Assembly: GCA_027491085.1 (NCBI GenBank)
Contig: JAIXWW010000011.1
Span: 310,001-374,000 of the forward strand
DNA from: Bacteroidota bacterium
GTDB taxonomy: Bacteria; Bacteroidota; Bacteroidia; UKL13-3
Direction: 5' to 3'
DNA length: 64,000 nucleotides
This document shows positions 20,326 through 30,000 of the stretch, piece by piece. The notes under the pieces are model-generated. The model searched no databases, had not been told where the DNA came from, and was given only the letters and a program-made list of their open reading frames with translations. The position numbers were made by a program, and so were the translations under genes. Every line of letters starts with the position of its first letter. The stretch's first letter is position 1.

Positions 20326-20817
20326 ATGACTCATATTGAAAGTATTCACAGCAAAATTCATACTTGGGAAACTTTAAAAACTCAGGTAGCAACTTGGCAA
20401 GCACAAGGTAAAAAAATTGTGTTTAGTAACGGCTGTTTCGATTTGGTTCATAAAGGGCATATTGATTACCTTAACCGTGCTGCCGACCTTGGCGATGTAT
20501 TGGTAATGGGATTAAACACCGATGCTTCAGTAAGTAAACTAAAAGGCCCTCACAGACCCATACAAGATGAGCAATCGCGATTATTAATTATGGCTGCTTT
20601 GCAATGTGTAAGTGCTGTGGTATTATTTAACGAAGAAACTCCTTACGATTTAATAAAATTGGTTCAACCAGATGTGTTGGTAAAAGGCAGCGATTACCAA
20701 CCTGAAAACATTGTTGGTTACGACATAGTTACAGCCAAAGGCGGTATGGTTAAAACGATTGATTTTTTGCCTGGTTACTCAACCAGCGCTATTGAAAAAA
20801 GAATAAAAGAGATTTAA
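20326..20817 (+). CDS. rfaE2: D-glycero-beta-D-manno-heptose 1-phosphate adenylyltransferase
   Basis: 163 residues, a stand-alone version of the C-terminal half of HldE. It activates heptose-1-phosphate with ATP for the LPS inner core. The nucleotidyltransferase signature is clear: S-N-G-C-F-D-L-V-H-K-G-H (HxGH, ~35-46), then G-L-N-T-D-A-S-V and the R-L-L-I-M-A-A-L block (ISSTR equivalent region near D-E-Q-S-R). V-K-G-S-D-Y and the final S-T-S-A-I are also typical. ATG start. The gene ends exactly at the convergent neighbour's stop. Confidence 0.93.
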   Translation: MTHIESIHSKIHTWETLKTQVATWQAQGKKIVFSNGCFDLVHKGHIDYLNRAADLGDVLVMGLNTDASVSKLKGPHRPIQDEQSRLLIMAALQCVSAVVLFNEETPYDLIKLVQPDVLVKGSDYQPENIVGYDIVTAKGGMVKTIDFLPGYSTSAIEKRIKEI

Positions 20818-21177
20818 TTAATTATATAAAGAGTCATTTAATCCTTCACCGCCATTTAAAATATTAATTTTATTTTTTAAAAAAATATCTTTTTCGCGTA
20901 ATGACTTTTCAATTGAATCAGTTTTATATAGTAATTCTTGAAGATTTTGCTTTGTATCATTATCACCATAACCTGGCAGTAACTCACGAAAAGGTGTTGA
21001 AAATACTAGTAAAATAATGGCAAGTCCAAATAAAACCACAAACGAACTTGCGCCTACAAAAACATTCATAGGTGTTAATTTAAACGAAAACTTTTCTTCA
21101 AACGTTTCGTCATTTATGATAACTAATCGCAGCGGTAATTGTAACTTGCGTAAAAACTTTTTTCTTTTTGATTCCAA
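20818..21177 (-). CDS. Short membrane protein resembling the N-terminal anchor of Bacteroidota M23 peptidases
   Basis: 119 residues. The start is a TTG: an upstream in-frame stop excludes earlier starts and the only internal ATG would cut off the conserved region. It reads like the first ~110 residues of Bacteroidota LytM/M23 peptidases: L-R-L-V-I-I-N-D-E-T-F-E-E (~17-29), one membrane helix (~45-62), F-R-E-L-L-P-G-Y-G (~67-75) and a short coiled coil. The peptidase domain with H-x-x-x-D and H-x-H is absent. It could be a genuine accessory protein or a truncated relic. The start codon is only 11 bases from the divergent PorW ATG. Confidence 0.7.
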   Translation of the reverse strand: MESKRKKFLRKLQLPLRLVIINDETFEEKFSFKLTPMNVFVGASSFVVLFGLAIILLVFSTPFRELLPGYGDNDTKQNLQELLYKTDSIEKSLREKDIFLKNKINILNGGEGLNDSLYN

Positions 21178-21188
21178 TTTAACTGAAT

Positions 21189-23933
21189 ATGCTTAAAATT
21201 GTGAACTCATATTTTTTCCAAAAATATAAAAATAGATTGCTTTTGAAATATAAATATAATAGAAATTTTGTAAAGGGCTTGACAATACTGCTTTTAAGTA
21301 TGTTAATTGTATATGCTTGTAATCCCAATAAAGAAAAATGGCTGAATAAAAAATGGCACAGTTTGGTAGGTCATTATAATATTTACTTTAATGGAGAACA
21401 AAAATTAAATGACGCTATTGAGGTATTAAACAAAGGCCATGTAAACGATTTTAACAATATACTAGCTATTTTCCCTTATGGCAATGATGCAGCAGCAAAA
21501 GGGGTATTAAATATTTTAGACGAAGCTATGAAAAAGTTCTCAGTAACAATTCAGTTGCATAAAGTAGGATCTTATACTGACGAAGCTTGGTTTGCTATAG
21601 CAAAAACACATTTTTTTAAACGCGATTATTATGCATGTCAAGAAGCGATGCAGTACATGATTAGCAAATACCCACTTGAATATAAAAATTTAAGTACAGC
21701 TTGGATTGCGAAATCATATATGGGATTAGGAAAACCAATGGAAGCAGAGGCTGTGATTGGTTTGGTATTATCAAGTAAGAATATTGATAAAAAAGATATA
21801 ACGGAAGTATATTTAACCGCAGCTGATATAAATATAAAACTTGAAAAATATAAATCGGCAATTGAAAACCTTGATAAAGTATTTGCTGAAGGAAGCTTAA
21901 ACAAAGACCAAAAAATTAGATACAGGTTTATTTTGGGTCAATTATATTCATTGGCAAATGATAATATCAATGCCATTTATAATTTTAATAAAGTAATTAG
22001 TTTAGTTCCAAGCTATGAATTTGCATTCAATGCCAATATAAACATTACAAGACTTTACAATATCAATGACAAAAAGGCTGTCAACATGGTTCGTAAGAGT
22101 TTGAAAAAAATGGCTAAGGATGATAAAAATACCGATTATTTAGGTCAAATTTATTATGAATTAGGTAAACTAGAATTATCACAAAAAAATTATCAACCTG
22201 CAATAATCTCATTTAAGAAGTCAATTCAAAACTCAACTACAGCTGCTAACCAAAAAGCCAAATCATGTTACGAATTAGCCAAATTATATTTTGATTTAAA
22301 AGAGTATAAGTTTGCCAAAGCTTACTATGATACAACAGCAAGTACATTTGACAAGAATGAAAAAAATTATCCAATAATTATTGGTACTAAAAATGTACTT
22401 AATGATTTAATTAACAATTTAACCGTATACGAAACAGAAGATAGTTTACAAATGCTTAGTAAACTAAGTAAAAAGGATTTAAGTAGGAAAGTGGAAGAAT
22501 GGATTTTAGCCGACAATAAAAAGAAAGAACAAGAAATTAAGGCAGCTAGAAACCAAAAAATAATTGAAAATAGTATTGCTGCCAATCAAAATCAAACTGC
22601 CAATAATACAAATGCTCCTGTGGCTTTTGACAATTCTGCCAATGGCTCTCAATGGTATTTTTACAATACAAATTTGAGCAACTCTGGTGCCAATGAGTTT
22701 TTTAATTCGCGTAAATGGGGAAACAGATTAAATGAAGATTATTGGCGATTATCACAAAAAGAAAAACCAAGCAAACCAAATTCGGAAAAGGACTCCACTG
22801 AGGAAGGTGAAAATATAAAATCAAAGGATACTGCCAAAGAAAAAAATAAGGATGAAGTAGCTTCAAATAAGGATTCTGACAAGCAAGCAGATATATTTGG
22901 TGATAAAAATAAAGATGCTTGGGTAAAAAATATACCTTACAGTAATCAAGCAATTGAAAACTCTAATTTAAATATGTTAGAGGCATTGCATAATATTGGC
23001 ACGATCTATTACAGCAAAATAAAAAATTATAAGGAAGCAATTACTTATTTTAACATATTACAAAGCAAATTCCCCAATAGTGAATATGAACCCGAAACTT
23101 GGTATTATTTACATAAAAGTCATATTGAAAATAAGGAATCAAAAAATGCTGGTAAGTATAAAGATGACCTCATAAATAATTATCCAAATAACACTTATGC
23201 GCTATTACTGCGAGGGAAACCAATAAATACAGCTAGTACGGATGCAAATAAGGAAGTTGTGGTTTTATATGATAGCGTTTTTAACGCATTTAAATTAGGT
23301 AATTATCAAACTGTATTTGATTTAAAAGCTCAAGTTGATAAGAAATATCCAGGAAATTTATTACGACCTAAATTTGAACTTATTAATGCATTAGCAATAG
23401 GCAAAACAAGTAAAATAGAAGAATATAAACTAGCATTATTATCAGTATCAAAAGAATTTCCCAAAACTGATGTGGCTTTGAAGGCAGATGAAATTTTAGC
23501 CATTTTAAATAAAGCTAGAGAAACTACGATTGTCCAGAAAAAGGATTCTATTTTAGCTGAATATAATATGGATGCAAATGATAAATACTATTATGTTTTT
23601 GCAGTTAAAGATGCGAAAGAAAATTATACGGAGTTTGTTGAAAAACTATATTCTTACAATGAAGCCTATGCATCTCAAGACAACCTAAAAGTTAACGCTT
23701 TAATGGGAAATGAAGGCTATCAATATATTTTGATCAGAGAGTTTCCAAATCAGAAAAAAGCCGAAGATTACTATAAGGGAATTGTTGCCAATAATGTAAT
23801 TACATCAAAACTAAAAGTTAATCAACCTTATCTAGATTTTGTTATATCAATTACAAATTACAAAAACGTAATGCGCGACAAACAAATGGATAAATATTAC
23901 AATTTTTACAAAAAATTACAAGAGAAACATTAG
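21189..23933 (+). CDS. porW: Type IX secretion system lipoprotein PorW/SprE-like, TPR-rich
   Basis: 914 residues. Its lipobox is L-I-V-Y-A-C (Cys ~44), followed by the family opening W-L-N-K-K-W-H-S-L-V-G-H-Y-N-I-Y-F-N-G. Several TPR units follow (~120-400), a low-complexity Lys/Asn/Glu-rich linker (~440-590), then further TPRs and a C-terminal SPOR-like segment. PorW/SprE belongs to the T9SS envelope machinery that exports CTD proteins such as those at 2 and 6379. The ATG at 21189 puts ~43 residues before the lipidated Cys, long for a lipoprotein signal, so a later non-ATG start is possible. Its stop is one base from the PBP1A start. Confidence 0.85.
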   Translation: MLKIVNSYFFQKYKNRLLLKYKYNRNFVKGLTILLLSMLIVYACNPNKEKWLNKKWHSLVGHYNIYFNGEQKLNDAIEVLNKGHVNDFNNILAIFPYGNDAAAKGVLNILDEAMKKFSVTIQLHKVGSYTDEAWFAIAKTHFFKRDYYACQEAMQYMISKYPLEYKNLSTAWIAKSYMGLGKPMEAEAVIGLVLSSKNIDKKDITEVYLTAADINIKLEKYKSAIENLDKVFAEGSLNKDQKIRYRFILGQLYSLANDNINAIYNFNKVISLVPSYEFAFNANINITRLYNINDKKAVNMVRKSLKKMAKDDKNTDYLGQIYYELGKLELSQKNYQPAIISFKKSIQNSTTAANQKAKSCYELAKLYFDLKEYKFAKAYYDTTASTFDKNEKNYPIIIGTKNVLNDLINNLTVYETEDSLQMLSKLSKKDLSRKVEEWILADNKKKEQEIKAARNQKIIENSIAANQNQTANNTNAPVAFDNSANGSQWYFYNTNLSNSGANEFFNSRKWGNRLNEDYWRLSQKEKPSKPNSEKDSTEEGENIKSKDTAKEKNKDEVASNKDSDKQADIFGDKNKDAWVKNIPYSNQAIENSNLNMLEALHNIGTIYYSKIKNYKEAITYFNILQSKFPNSEYEPETWYYLHKSHIENKESKNAGKYKDDLINNYPNNTYALLLRGKPINTASTDANKEVVVLYDSVFNAFKLGNYQTVFDLKAQVDKKYPGNLLRPKFELINALAIGKTSKIEEYKLALLSVSKEFPKTDVALKADEILAILNKARETTIVQKKDSILAEYNMDANDKYYYVFAVKDAKENYTEFVEKLYSYNEAYASQDNLKVNALMGNEGYQYILIREFPNQKKAEDYYKGIVANNVITSKLKVNQPYLDFVISITNYKNVMRDKQMDKYYNFYKKLQEKH

Positions 23934-23934
23934 A

Positions 23935-26160
23935 ATGAGTTTAATAAATCAAATATTTGATAAGAAATATAACAAATACATTAAATGGCTTTGGATTTTT
24001 GCATTTAGTGGTATTTTTATTTTATCACTTTTAATAACAATTCTCTGGAAAGATTGGGTTCCAACCTCCTACAAACTGCCTCCATTGGAAGAACTAGAAA
24101 ATCCCAAAACATTACTTGCAAGTGAGGTTTATAGTAGCGATGGAGTGTTAATGGGAAAGTATTTTTTGCAAAATAGAAGTAATGCAAATTTTGAAGAGTT
24201 AAGTCCACAATTATTAAATGCACTAATTGCTACCGAAGATATCCGTTTTTATGAACATAGTGGAATTGATAATAACCGATTATTTACCATAATAGCTTAT
24301 AATTTAATTGGGCGCAGGCAAGGAGGAAGTACTATTACGCAACAACTAGCTAAAAACTTATTTCCACGTAAACGCTTCAAGCATATCCATCAAAAAGTAA
24401 TAACAAAACTACAAGAGTGGATAACGGCTATAAGAATTGAACAGCGTTATACCAAACAAGAAATATTAACTATGTATTTTAATACGGTTGAGTTTGGAGG
24501 AAACGCATTTGGTATCAGAAGCGCTTCAAAAGTTTTTTTTGGTAAAACCCCAAAAGAATTAAACGCACCCGAAGCCGCTCTTTTGGTTGGCATGCTTAAA
24601 GGAATTACCAAATTTAATCCCAATAGAAATCCTGCTAGCGCATTAAACAGAAGAAATACAGTTTTAAATCAAATGCTAAAAAATGGTTATTTAACCGAAA
24701 ATGAGGCCAGAAAGTTTAAAAATGAAGCAATAAAGTTGAACTATCAAGAAGATGATCACAATGAAGGTTTAGCAACTTATTTTAGAGAGCATTTACGCGT
24801 TGAATTAATGGAATGGGCGGAAGAAAATGGTTTTAATTTATACAAAGATGGATTGAAAATTTATACCACGATTAATGCAAAAATGCAAGCGCAAGCAGAA
24901 TTAGCAGTGGAGGAACATTTGGCAACAATGCAAAAAAAATTCTACGCACATTGGAAAGGCAGAGAGCCTTGGGGCTCTCATAAAGAGCTTTTAGAAATGG
25001 CAATGAAACGCAGCGATAGGTATAAACTTTGTAAAGAACAAAATTTATCAAAAACCGAAATTGATGAACAATTTAATACTGTTGTGAAAATGAAAGTTTA
25101 TAGTAGCGCACGAGGCGAAATTGATACAATGATGACTCCATTAGACAGTTTAAAATATTATAAGTATTTTATGCAATGCGGTATGATGAGTATGGACCCG
25201 AGAACAGGGCAGGTTAAGGCTTGGGTAGGCGGAAATAATTATAAATATTTTAAATACGACCATGTGAACCAAAATTCTAAACGTCAAGTTGGTTCTACTT
25301 TTAAACCATTTGTTTATACATTAGCAGTTGATAATGGTGTTTCACCTTGTACCATTTTTCCTAATAAACCAGTTCAATTTGAAGGTTACCCTGATTACAA
25401 ACCAGGAAATGCCGATGAACAATATACTACGGGCGATATGACAATGTTTAGAGGTTTACAATTTTCAGTAAATTTAATAGCATTGAATGTGTTAAAAAGT
25501 TTGGGCTCCGATGCCATAAAACAAGTAATTAATATTGCTAAAAAAATGGGTGTTGAAAGTCCTATGGGGCCTTATCCTGCAACAGCTTTAGGAACTGCAG
25601 ATATTTCAGTTTTTGAAATGACTGGAGCTTTCAGCACTTTTGCCAATAAAGGTGTTTGGATTAAACCCAATTATTTAGTTAAAATAACCGACAAAAATGG
25701 AAATATCATATACGAACCTAAGGTAGAAAGCAGAGAAGCATTGAACGAGCAAACAAGTTATGTAATGTGCAAAATGCTTGAAAAAGTTACCGCACATGGA
25801 ACTGCGGCTAAGGTTAAGTATCAATATGGTGTGCAAGGTGCAGTTGGTGGTAAAACAGGAACTACTCAAAATTATAGTGATGGTTGGTTCATTGGAATTA
25901 CACCAACTTTAACCACGGGTATTTGGACAGGGTTTGAGGATAGAGCCATTCATTTTAGAAGTATGGATTTAGGAAGCGGCTCAGCAATGGCAATGCCCAT
26001 TTTTGGAAATTATATGAAAGCAGTACAAGCCCAGAAACTAGCTGAAATCGTTCCTTATTGGTCTGAGCCTAAATCTGAGTTAACCCTAGAATTAGATTGT
26101 GATAAATTCAAACCAGAAACCAAACCAGGAGGAAAAGACGACCCATTTACTGAAGAATAG
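23935..26160 (+). CDS. mrcA: Penicillin-binding protein 1A (bifunctional transglycosylase/transpeptidase)
   Basis: 741 residues. A short cytoplasmic tail and one TM helix (~18-38) are followed by the GT51 transglycosylase: A-T-E-D-I-R-F-Y-E-H-S-G (~98, catalytic Glu), R-R-Q-G-G-S-T-I-T-Q-Q-L-A-K-N (~125) and the IEQRYTKQEIL block. The transpeptidase has S-T-F-K (nucleophile Ser, ~455), S-V-N (~505) and K-T-G-T-T (~640). It polymerises and cross-links peptidoglycan on the periplasmic side. It is one base behind porW, so the two share a transcript. Confidence 0.96.
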   Translation: MSLINQIFDKKYNKYIKWLWIFAFSGIFILSLLITILWKDWVPTSYKLPPLEELENPKTLLASEVYSSDGVLMGKYFLQNRSNANFEELSPQLLNALIATEDIRFYEHSGIDNNRLFTIIAYNLIGRRQGGSTITQQLAKNLFPRKRFKHIHQKVITKLQEWITAIRIEQRYTKQEILTMYFNTVEFGGNAFGIRSASKVFFGKTPKELNAPEAALLVGMLKGITKFNPNRNPASALNRRNTVLNQMLKNGYLTENEARKFKNEAIKLNYQEDDHNEGLATYFREHLRVELMEWAEENGFNLYKDGLKIYTTINAKMQAQAELAVEEHLATMQKKFYAHWKGREPWGSHKELLEMAMKRSDRYKLCKEQNLSKTEIDEQFNTVVKMKVYSSARGEIDTMMTPLDSLKYYKYFMQCGMMSMDPRTGQVKAWVGGNNYKYFKYDHVNQNSKRQVGSTFKPFVYTLAVDNGVSPCTIFPNKPVQFEGYPDYKPGNADEQYTTGDMTMFRGLQFSVNLIALNVLKSLGSDAIKQVINIAKKMGVESPMGPYPATALGTADISVFEMTGAFSTFANKGVWIKPNYLVKITDKNGNIIYEPKVESREALNEQTSYVMCKMLEKVTAHGTAAKVKYQYGVQGAVGGKTGTTQNYSDGWFIGITPTLTTGIWTGFEDRAIHFRSMDLGSGSAMAMPIFGNYMKAVQAQKLAEIVPYWSEPKSELTLELDCDKFKPETKPGGKDDPFTEE

Positions 26161-26173
26161 ATAATAGTGATTA

Positions 26174-26213
26174 CTATAAAGTAACTGACATCAAAGTGCA
26201 ATTTACTTTATAG
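26174..26213. terminator. Hairpin between convergent mrcA and tdk
   Basis: Perfect 11-bp arms (26174-26184 and 26203-26213) with an 18-base loop. AT-rich and without a clear T run, so terminator function is only suggested by its place between convergent genes. Confidence 0.4.
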
Positions 26214-26227
26214 ATAATAACTTAATG

Positions 26228-26815
26228 CTATACATTTTGTTGTTTCATACCATCGTTAAAGCAAAAGCGGCATCTGGCTTCGTAAGTATCTTGTTCACCT
26301 AACATAACCAAACTATCATTGTTTATTTTTCGGTAACTATGTGTTGCAATATCGCCACAAACCATACAAATAGCATGAACTTTAGTAACGTATTCTGCTA
26401 TAGCCATTAATGCAGGCATTGGTCCAAATGGTTTACCCAAATAATCCATATCCAATCCTGCCACTATAACCCTTACACCTTGTTCAGCTAATTTTTCACA
26501 TACAAAAACCAATTCTTGATCAAAAAATTGAGCCTCATCTATTCCAATTACATTGGCTTCTCCACACATCAATAAAATATTAAGCGATGAGGCCACGGGA
26601 GTTGAGTGAATAGAGTTTTGATTATGTGACACAACCTCTATTTCATCATAGCGTGTATCAACCGATGGTTTAAAAATTTCAACTTGAAGGTTAGCAATTT
26701 TTGCCCTATTTAATCTACGAATTAATTCTTCGGTTTTCCCCGAGAACATAGAGCCACAAACTACTTCAATCCAGCCTTTTCTTTTATCAGTATGTGCGCG
26801 AGGTTCAATAAACAT
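26228..26815 (-). CDS. tdk: Thymidine kinase (type II)
   Basis: 195 residues from the ATG at 26815, which gives the family start M-F-I-E-P-R; an upstream ATG at 26863 has no homology. Phosphorylates thymidine with ATP in the salvage pathway. Walker A is G-S-M-F-S-G-K-T (~20), Walker B/lid is G-I-D-E-A-Q-F-F (~94), and the zinc-binding lasso has Cys pairs C-M-V-C (~150) and C-R-F-C (~186) around Y-R-K-I. Complete. Not part of an operon. Confidence 0.96.
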   Translation of the reverse strand: MFIEPRAHTDKRKGWIEVVCGSMFSGKTEELIRRLNRAKIANLQVEIFKPSVDTRYDEIEVVSHNQNSIHSTPVASSLNILLMCGEANVIGIDEAQFFDQELVFVCEKLAEQGVRVIVAGLDMDYLGKPFGPMPALMAIAEYVTKVHAICMVCGDIATHSYRKINNDSLVMLGEQDTYEARCRFCFNDGMKQQNV

Positions 26816-27179
26816 AGAAAGCGAAAGTACTAATTTAAACCTAAATTTTAAATAATGTACCAATATTTATTGTTAGGTAAAGATTAAAACTATGACATTT
26901 TCTTATTTAATTATATAAGCTAAAAGTAAATAAAAATCCTTGAGTGTATTTTCATTCTTTAGCTTATTTTGTTAAATCTAATCCTAATTCAAAAAGAATA
27001 TTTCTAAGAGAAGCCCTGAATTAAAGGGGTAGCTTGTTGATTTGTTAAATTTAGCAAAACTCTACTTCACAATTTCATTTAATCTACAAATAATTACTTA
27101 TCAGCATATTATAAAATTAAGACGAAGATCAAAATTAATAGCAACTAATATTAGATTAATTTTTGATAAATATCACCCT
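26816..27179. other. Non-coding AT-rich spacer between tdk and the siderophore receptor
   Basis: No convincing ORF on either strand and no RNA gene recognised. It must carry the minus-strand promoter of tdk and upstream DNA of the receptor operator at 27180. Confidence 0.5.
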
Positions 27180-27217
27180 ATTTTTATTTAGACCAAATCT
27201 AAATAAAAATATATTTG
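27180..27217 (+). promoter_or_regulatory. Perfect inverted-repeat operator over the promoter of the siderophore receptor operon
   Basis: 13-bp perfect arms (27180-27192 and 27198-27210) separated by CCAAA; core TTTAGACCAAATCTAAA. A Bacteroidota -7 box TATATTTG (TAnnTTTG) begins at the right edge (27210-27217), and a weak -33 box TTTA lies 19 bases upstream, inside the left arm. A repressor dimer here would block RNA polymerase. A further half-site TCTAAATA lies at 27235-27242, just before the gene. The regulator is inferred to be an iron-responsive DtxR- or Fur-type protein because of the target; it is not in the window. Confidence 0.75.
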
Positions 27218-27248
27218 CCATTATTTATAACAATTCTAAATAGCAAAT

Positions 27249-29372
27249 ATGAGAGTAATAATTTTACCAATTTTAGTCTTGATGTCAGTTTGTGCATTGG
27301 CACAAAAAAACAAAAGGGATTCAAGCAAGAACAAAGAATTACAAGAGGTTACCATTGAAGGTTCAATTTTAAAAACACCCAAAATATCAAAAAGCGGTGT
27401 TACTGAAATGGATTTACCACAAGCTATTACCATTTTAGATGGAAAAACATTGCAACAGCAACAAATTAGTAATTTAACCGATGTGCTCAAAAATGTAAAT
27501 GGTGTTTATATAATGGGAAATACAGGGGGTTATCAAGAAGAGATTGCATCAAGAGGTTCAAATATTTCATCAACTAATACTTTTAAAAATGGTATCCGCT
27601 TTTTTAACGGAATGAAAATAGAAATGAGCGGAATTGATAAAATTGAAGTATTAAAAGGTAATACTGCTATTGAATATGGAAATGTAGCTCCCGGAGGTGT
27701 ATTGAATATTATTACTAAAAAACCCAAATTTGAATTTGGTGGAAATATAGATTTTACATACGCTAGCTTCAATAATTTCAAACCTCAAATTGATGTGTTT
27801 GGACCTTTAAATAAAAGCAAAACCATTGCATTTAGGTTAAATACCTCGTACCAACAGGGTAATAGTTTTAGAAAATATGTGGAAAGTAATTCGTTTTACA
27901 TCAATCCATCTTTGTTATTTAAAATAAACCCAAAATCAACCTTATTAATTGAAGGTGATTTTACCAAAAGTAGCACCGTTCCTGATTTTGGAGCAGGTAT
28001 TATTAATTACCAAATAGTTGATTTACCAAGAGAAAGATTTACAGGTGTAAGTTGGGGAAGATATAATGCTAACCAATCATTTTTATCGGCTAAATACAAT
28101 ATTAGCCTTAATAAAAGATGGGATTTAAGCGCTTTAGTAGGTTATAGAAATTATGGCACTGAGTTATTTGCCAATGCAAGACCAAGCTCTACTGCTGTAT
28201 TAGCTAATGGAAATTGGAAACGTAGTATACAAAAATCGGAAGTTGGAGATGATTACACCATCCAACAAATAGATGCCAATGTATTATTTAAAACTGGTAG
28301 AATAACTCATAAAGTATTAATTGGTGCTGATGCTGAACAATTTACCACTCAAACTACTGCTTATAACAACATTGCTAACTACGACTCTATAAATATTTAC
28401 AACGAGTACAATGCCAATAATGAAACCAACGCACCTAATTTAACTAAAAACACATTGACCAAAACTCCAATTAACCGCTTTGGTGTGTATGCTCAAAACT
28501 TGATTAGTTTTCCTAAATATGTAAAAATATTTATTGGCGGCAGGTATAATTATGTTCAGATCCAATCAGAAGTTTTAACTTATTCGACCAATAAAACAGT
28601 AAATACCGAAACTTTTGACAAGCCATTTTCGCCCAAAGTTGGCATTATTTTACAACCAACCATCAACCATACTATTTTTAGTAGTTACTCTAACTCATTT
28701 GCTTTAAATACAGGTGTAGATATTAACGGAAATGCTATAAAACCCTCTATTATAGACCAATACGAAATTGGTGTAAAAAACCGCTTTTTAAATGGGAAAA
28801 TGCAACTTAACGCTACTGTATATTTAATTGTAAATAGCAATTTAGCCCAAACATCCTTATTAAATGGAAATACCAATAGTAATATTAAAGAACTAGCTGG
28901 TGAAACAGAAAGTAAAGGTATTGAAATAGATGGTATGTATAAACCCATAAAAGGCCTTTCAATAATGGCAGGATACAGCTATAACCAAACTACTTATACC
29001 AAAAGCAATACTTTTATAGTAGGTAGCGAATTGCGCTATAATCCAAACCACACAGCCAATGCAAGCGTTAATTACGAAATTGCCAAAGGCAAACTAAAAA
29101 ATTTAAACGTTGGCTTAATTAGTCAGTATTTTGGAAACCGCTTTGCTGGCCGTTCTACCAGATTAACAGTAGCTAACGATATTTATAGATTAATTCCAGT
29201 AAACGATTATTTTGTGTTGGATTTAGTAGCTGGATACAAGTATAAAAATTGGAGATTGAACGGAAAATTAGCCAATGTATTAAACGAAATGAGTTATAAT
29301 ATACATGACGATAACAGCTTAAATCCAATTGCCCCCATTAATTATTCAGTACAAGTAGGATTAACATTTTAA
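27249..29372 (+). CDS. TonB-dependent siderophore receptor
   Basis: 707 residues, signal peptide 1-19 (ending A-L-A-Q). The plug domain (~40-150) carries the siderophore-receptor pattern D-L-P-Q-A-I-T-I-L-D then LTDVLKNVNGVY, E-V-L-K-G-N-T-A-I-E-Y-G and P-G-G-V-L-N-I-I-T-K-K-P. The 22-strand barrel follows and ends in aromatic F (V-G-L-T-F). It imports ferric siderophore across the outer membrane using TonB. There is no N-terminal carboxypeptidase-like or STN domain. It sits behind the inverted-repeat operator and is followed after 9 bp by a PepSY membrane protein, so this is probably an iron-repressed two-gene operon. Confidence 0.93.
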   Translation: MRVIILPILVLMSVCALAQKNKRDSSKNKELQEVTIEGSILKTPKISKSGVTEMDLPQAITILDGKTLQQQQISNLTDVLKNVNGVYIMGNTGGYQEEIASRGSNISSTNTFKNGIRFFNGMKIEMSGIDKIEVLKGNTAIEYGNVAPGGVLNIITKKPKFEFGGNIDFTYASFNNFKPQIDVFGPLNKSKTIAFRLNTSYQQGNSFRKYVESNSFYINPSLLFKINPKSTLLIEGDFTKSSTVPDFGAGIINYQIVDLPRERFTGVSWGRYNANQSFLSAKYNISLNKRWDLSALVGYRNYGTELFANARPSSTAVLANGNWKRSIQKSEVGDDYTIQQIDANVLFKTGRITHKVLIGADAEQFTTQTTAYNNIANYDSINIYNEYNANNETNAPNLTKNTLTKTPINRFGVYAQNLISFPKYVKIFIGGRYNYVQIQSEVLTYSTNKTVNTETFDKPFSPKVGIILQPTINHTIFSSYSNSFALNTGVDINGNAIKPSIIDQYEIGVKNRFLNGKMQLNATVYLIVNSNLAQTSLLNGNTNSNIKELAGETESKGIEIDGMYKPIKGLSIMAGYSYNQTTYTKSNTFIVGSELRYNPNHTANASVNYEIAKGKLKNLNVGLISQYFGNRFAGRSTRLTVANDIYRLIPVNDYFVLDLVAGYKYKNWRLNGKLANVLNEMSYNIHDDNSLNPIAPINYSVQVGLTF

Positions 29373-29381
29373 CATATAACA

Positions 29382-29930
29382 ATGAAGTTAACAAGCAGAG
29401 CCATACACCGAGATTTAGGTTATTTTTATGTAGGACTAATTTTATCGTTTGCCTTATCGGGTATTATGATGAACCACCGCGATAGCTGGCACCCCGAAAA
29501 ATATACTTTAAATATTACCGAAATTCAAAAACAACTGCCCAAAGAAGATTCGATTACAGAAAATTACGTAAAAAACTATGTAAATACTGAACTAGGCATT
29601 AAAGATAAAGTGAAGAAACATTTTGTGCGCAAAGGCAAACTAAAAATTATAGCCGAAAACCACGAAGTAGAAATAGAACTTTCTAGCGGCAAAGGCGAAA
29701 TAATAGCTTTTACCAAAACTCCTTTAATCAGTCAAATGATGACTTTGCATAAAAATACTTCTAATTGGTGGATTTATTATTCTGATATTTTTGGATTATC
29801 GTTGGTTATCATTGCCATTACAGGTATTATTATGATTCCGAAAGGTAGATTATCGTTTAAGGAAAGAGGTTGGAAATTGGCTTTAGCAGGAATTGTTTTT
29901 CCAATTTTATTCTTAATTATTTTTGCATAA
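29382..29930 (+). CDS. PepSY-associated inner-membrane protein, probable ferric-siderophore reductase partner
   Basis: 182 residues. TM helix with H-R-D-L-G-Y-F-Y-V-G (~8-30), a periplasmic PepSY-like segment (~45-110), and two further helices (~128-147 and ~162-181). His residues near the membrane faces (H9, H32 and the T-L-H-K-N motif ~122) are typical of PepSY_TM proteins thought to bind haem or pass electrons. The family often accompanies siderophore receptors and is proposed to reduce ferric siderophores in the periplasm. The position right behind the receptor supports this. The reductase role is inference. Confidence 0.82.
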   Translation: MKLTSRAIHRDLGYFYVGLILSFALSGIMMNHRDSWHPEKYTLNITEIQKQLPKEDSITENYVKNYVNTELGIKDKVKKHFVRKGKLKIIAENHEVEIELSSGKGEIIAFTKTPLISQMMTLHKNTSNWWIYYSDIFGLSLVIIAITGIIMIPKGRLSFKERGWKLALAGIVFPILFLIIFA

Positions 29931-30000
29931 AACATGTAGAAACATAGCTTTTATAAGAGAAAGCTAAAAAATTGAACAATTATTCCATTAACGATGTGCG

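Noticed and set aside
27236..27490. Minus-strand ORF over the start of the siderophore receptor
   Set aside because: Antisense shadow of a clearly coding frame, with no recognisable protein features.
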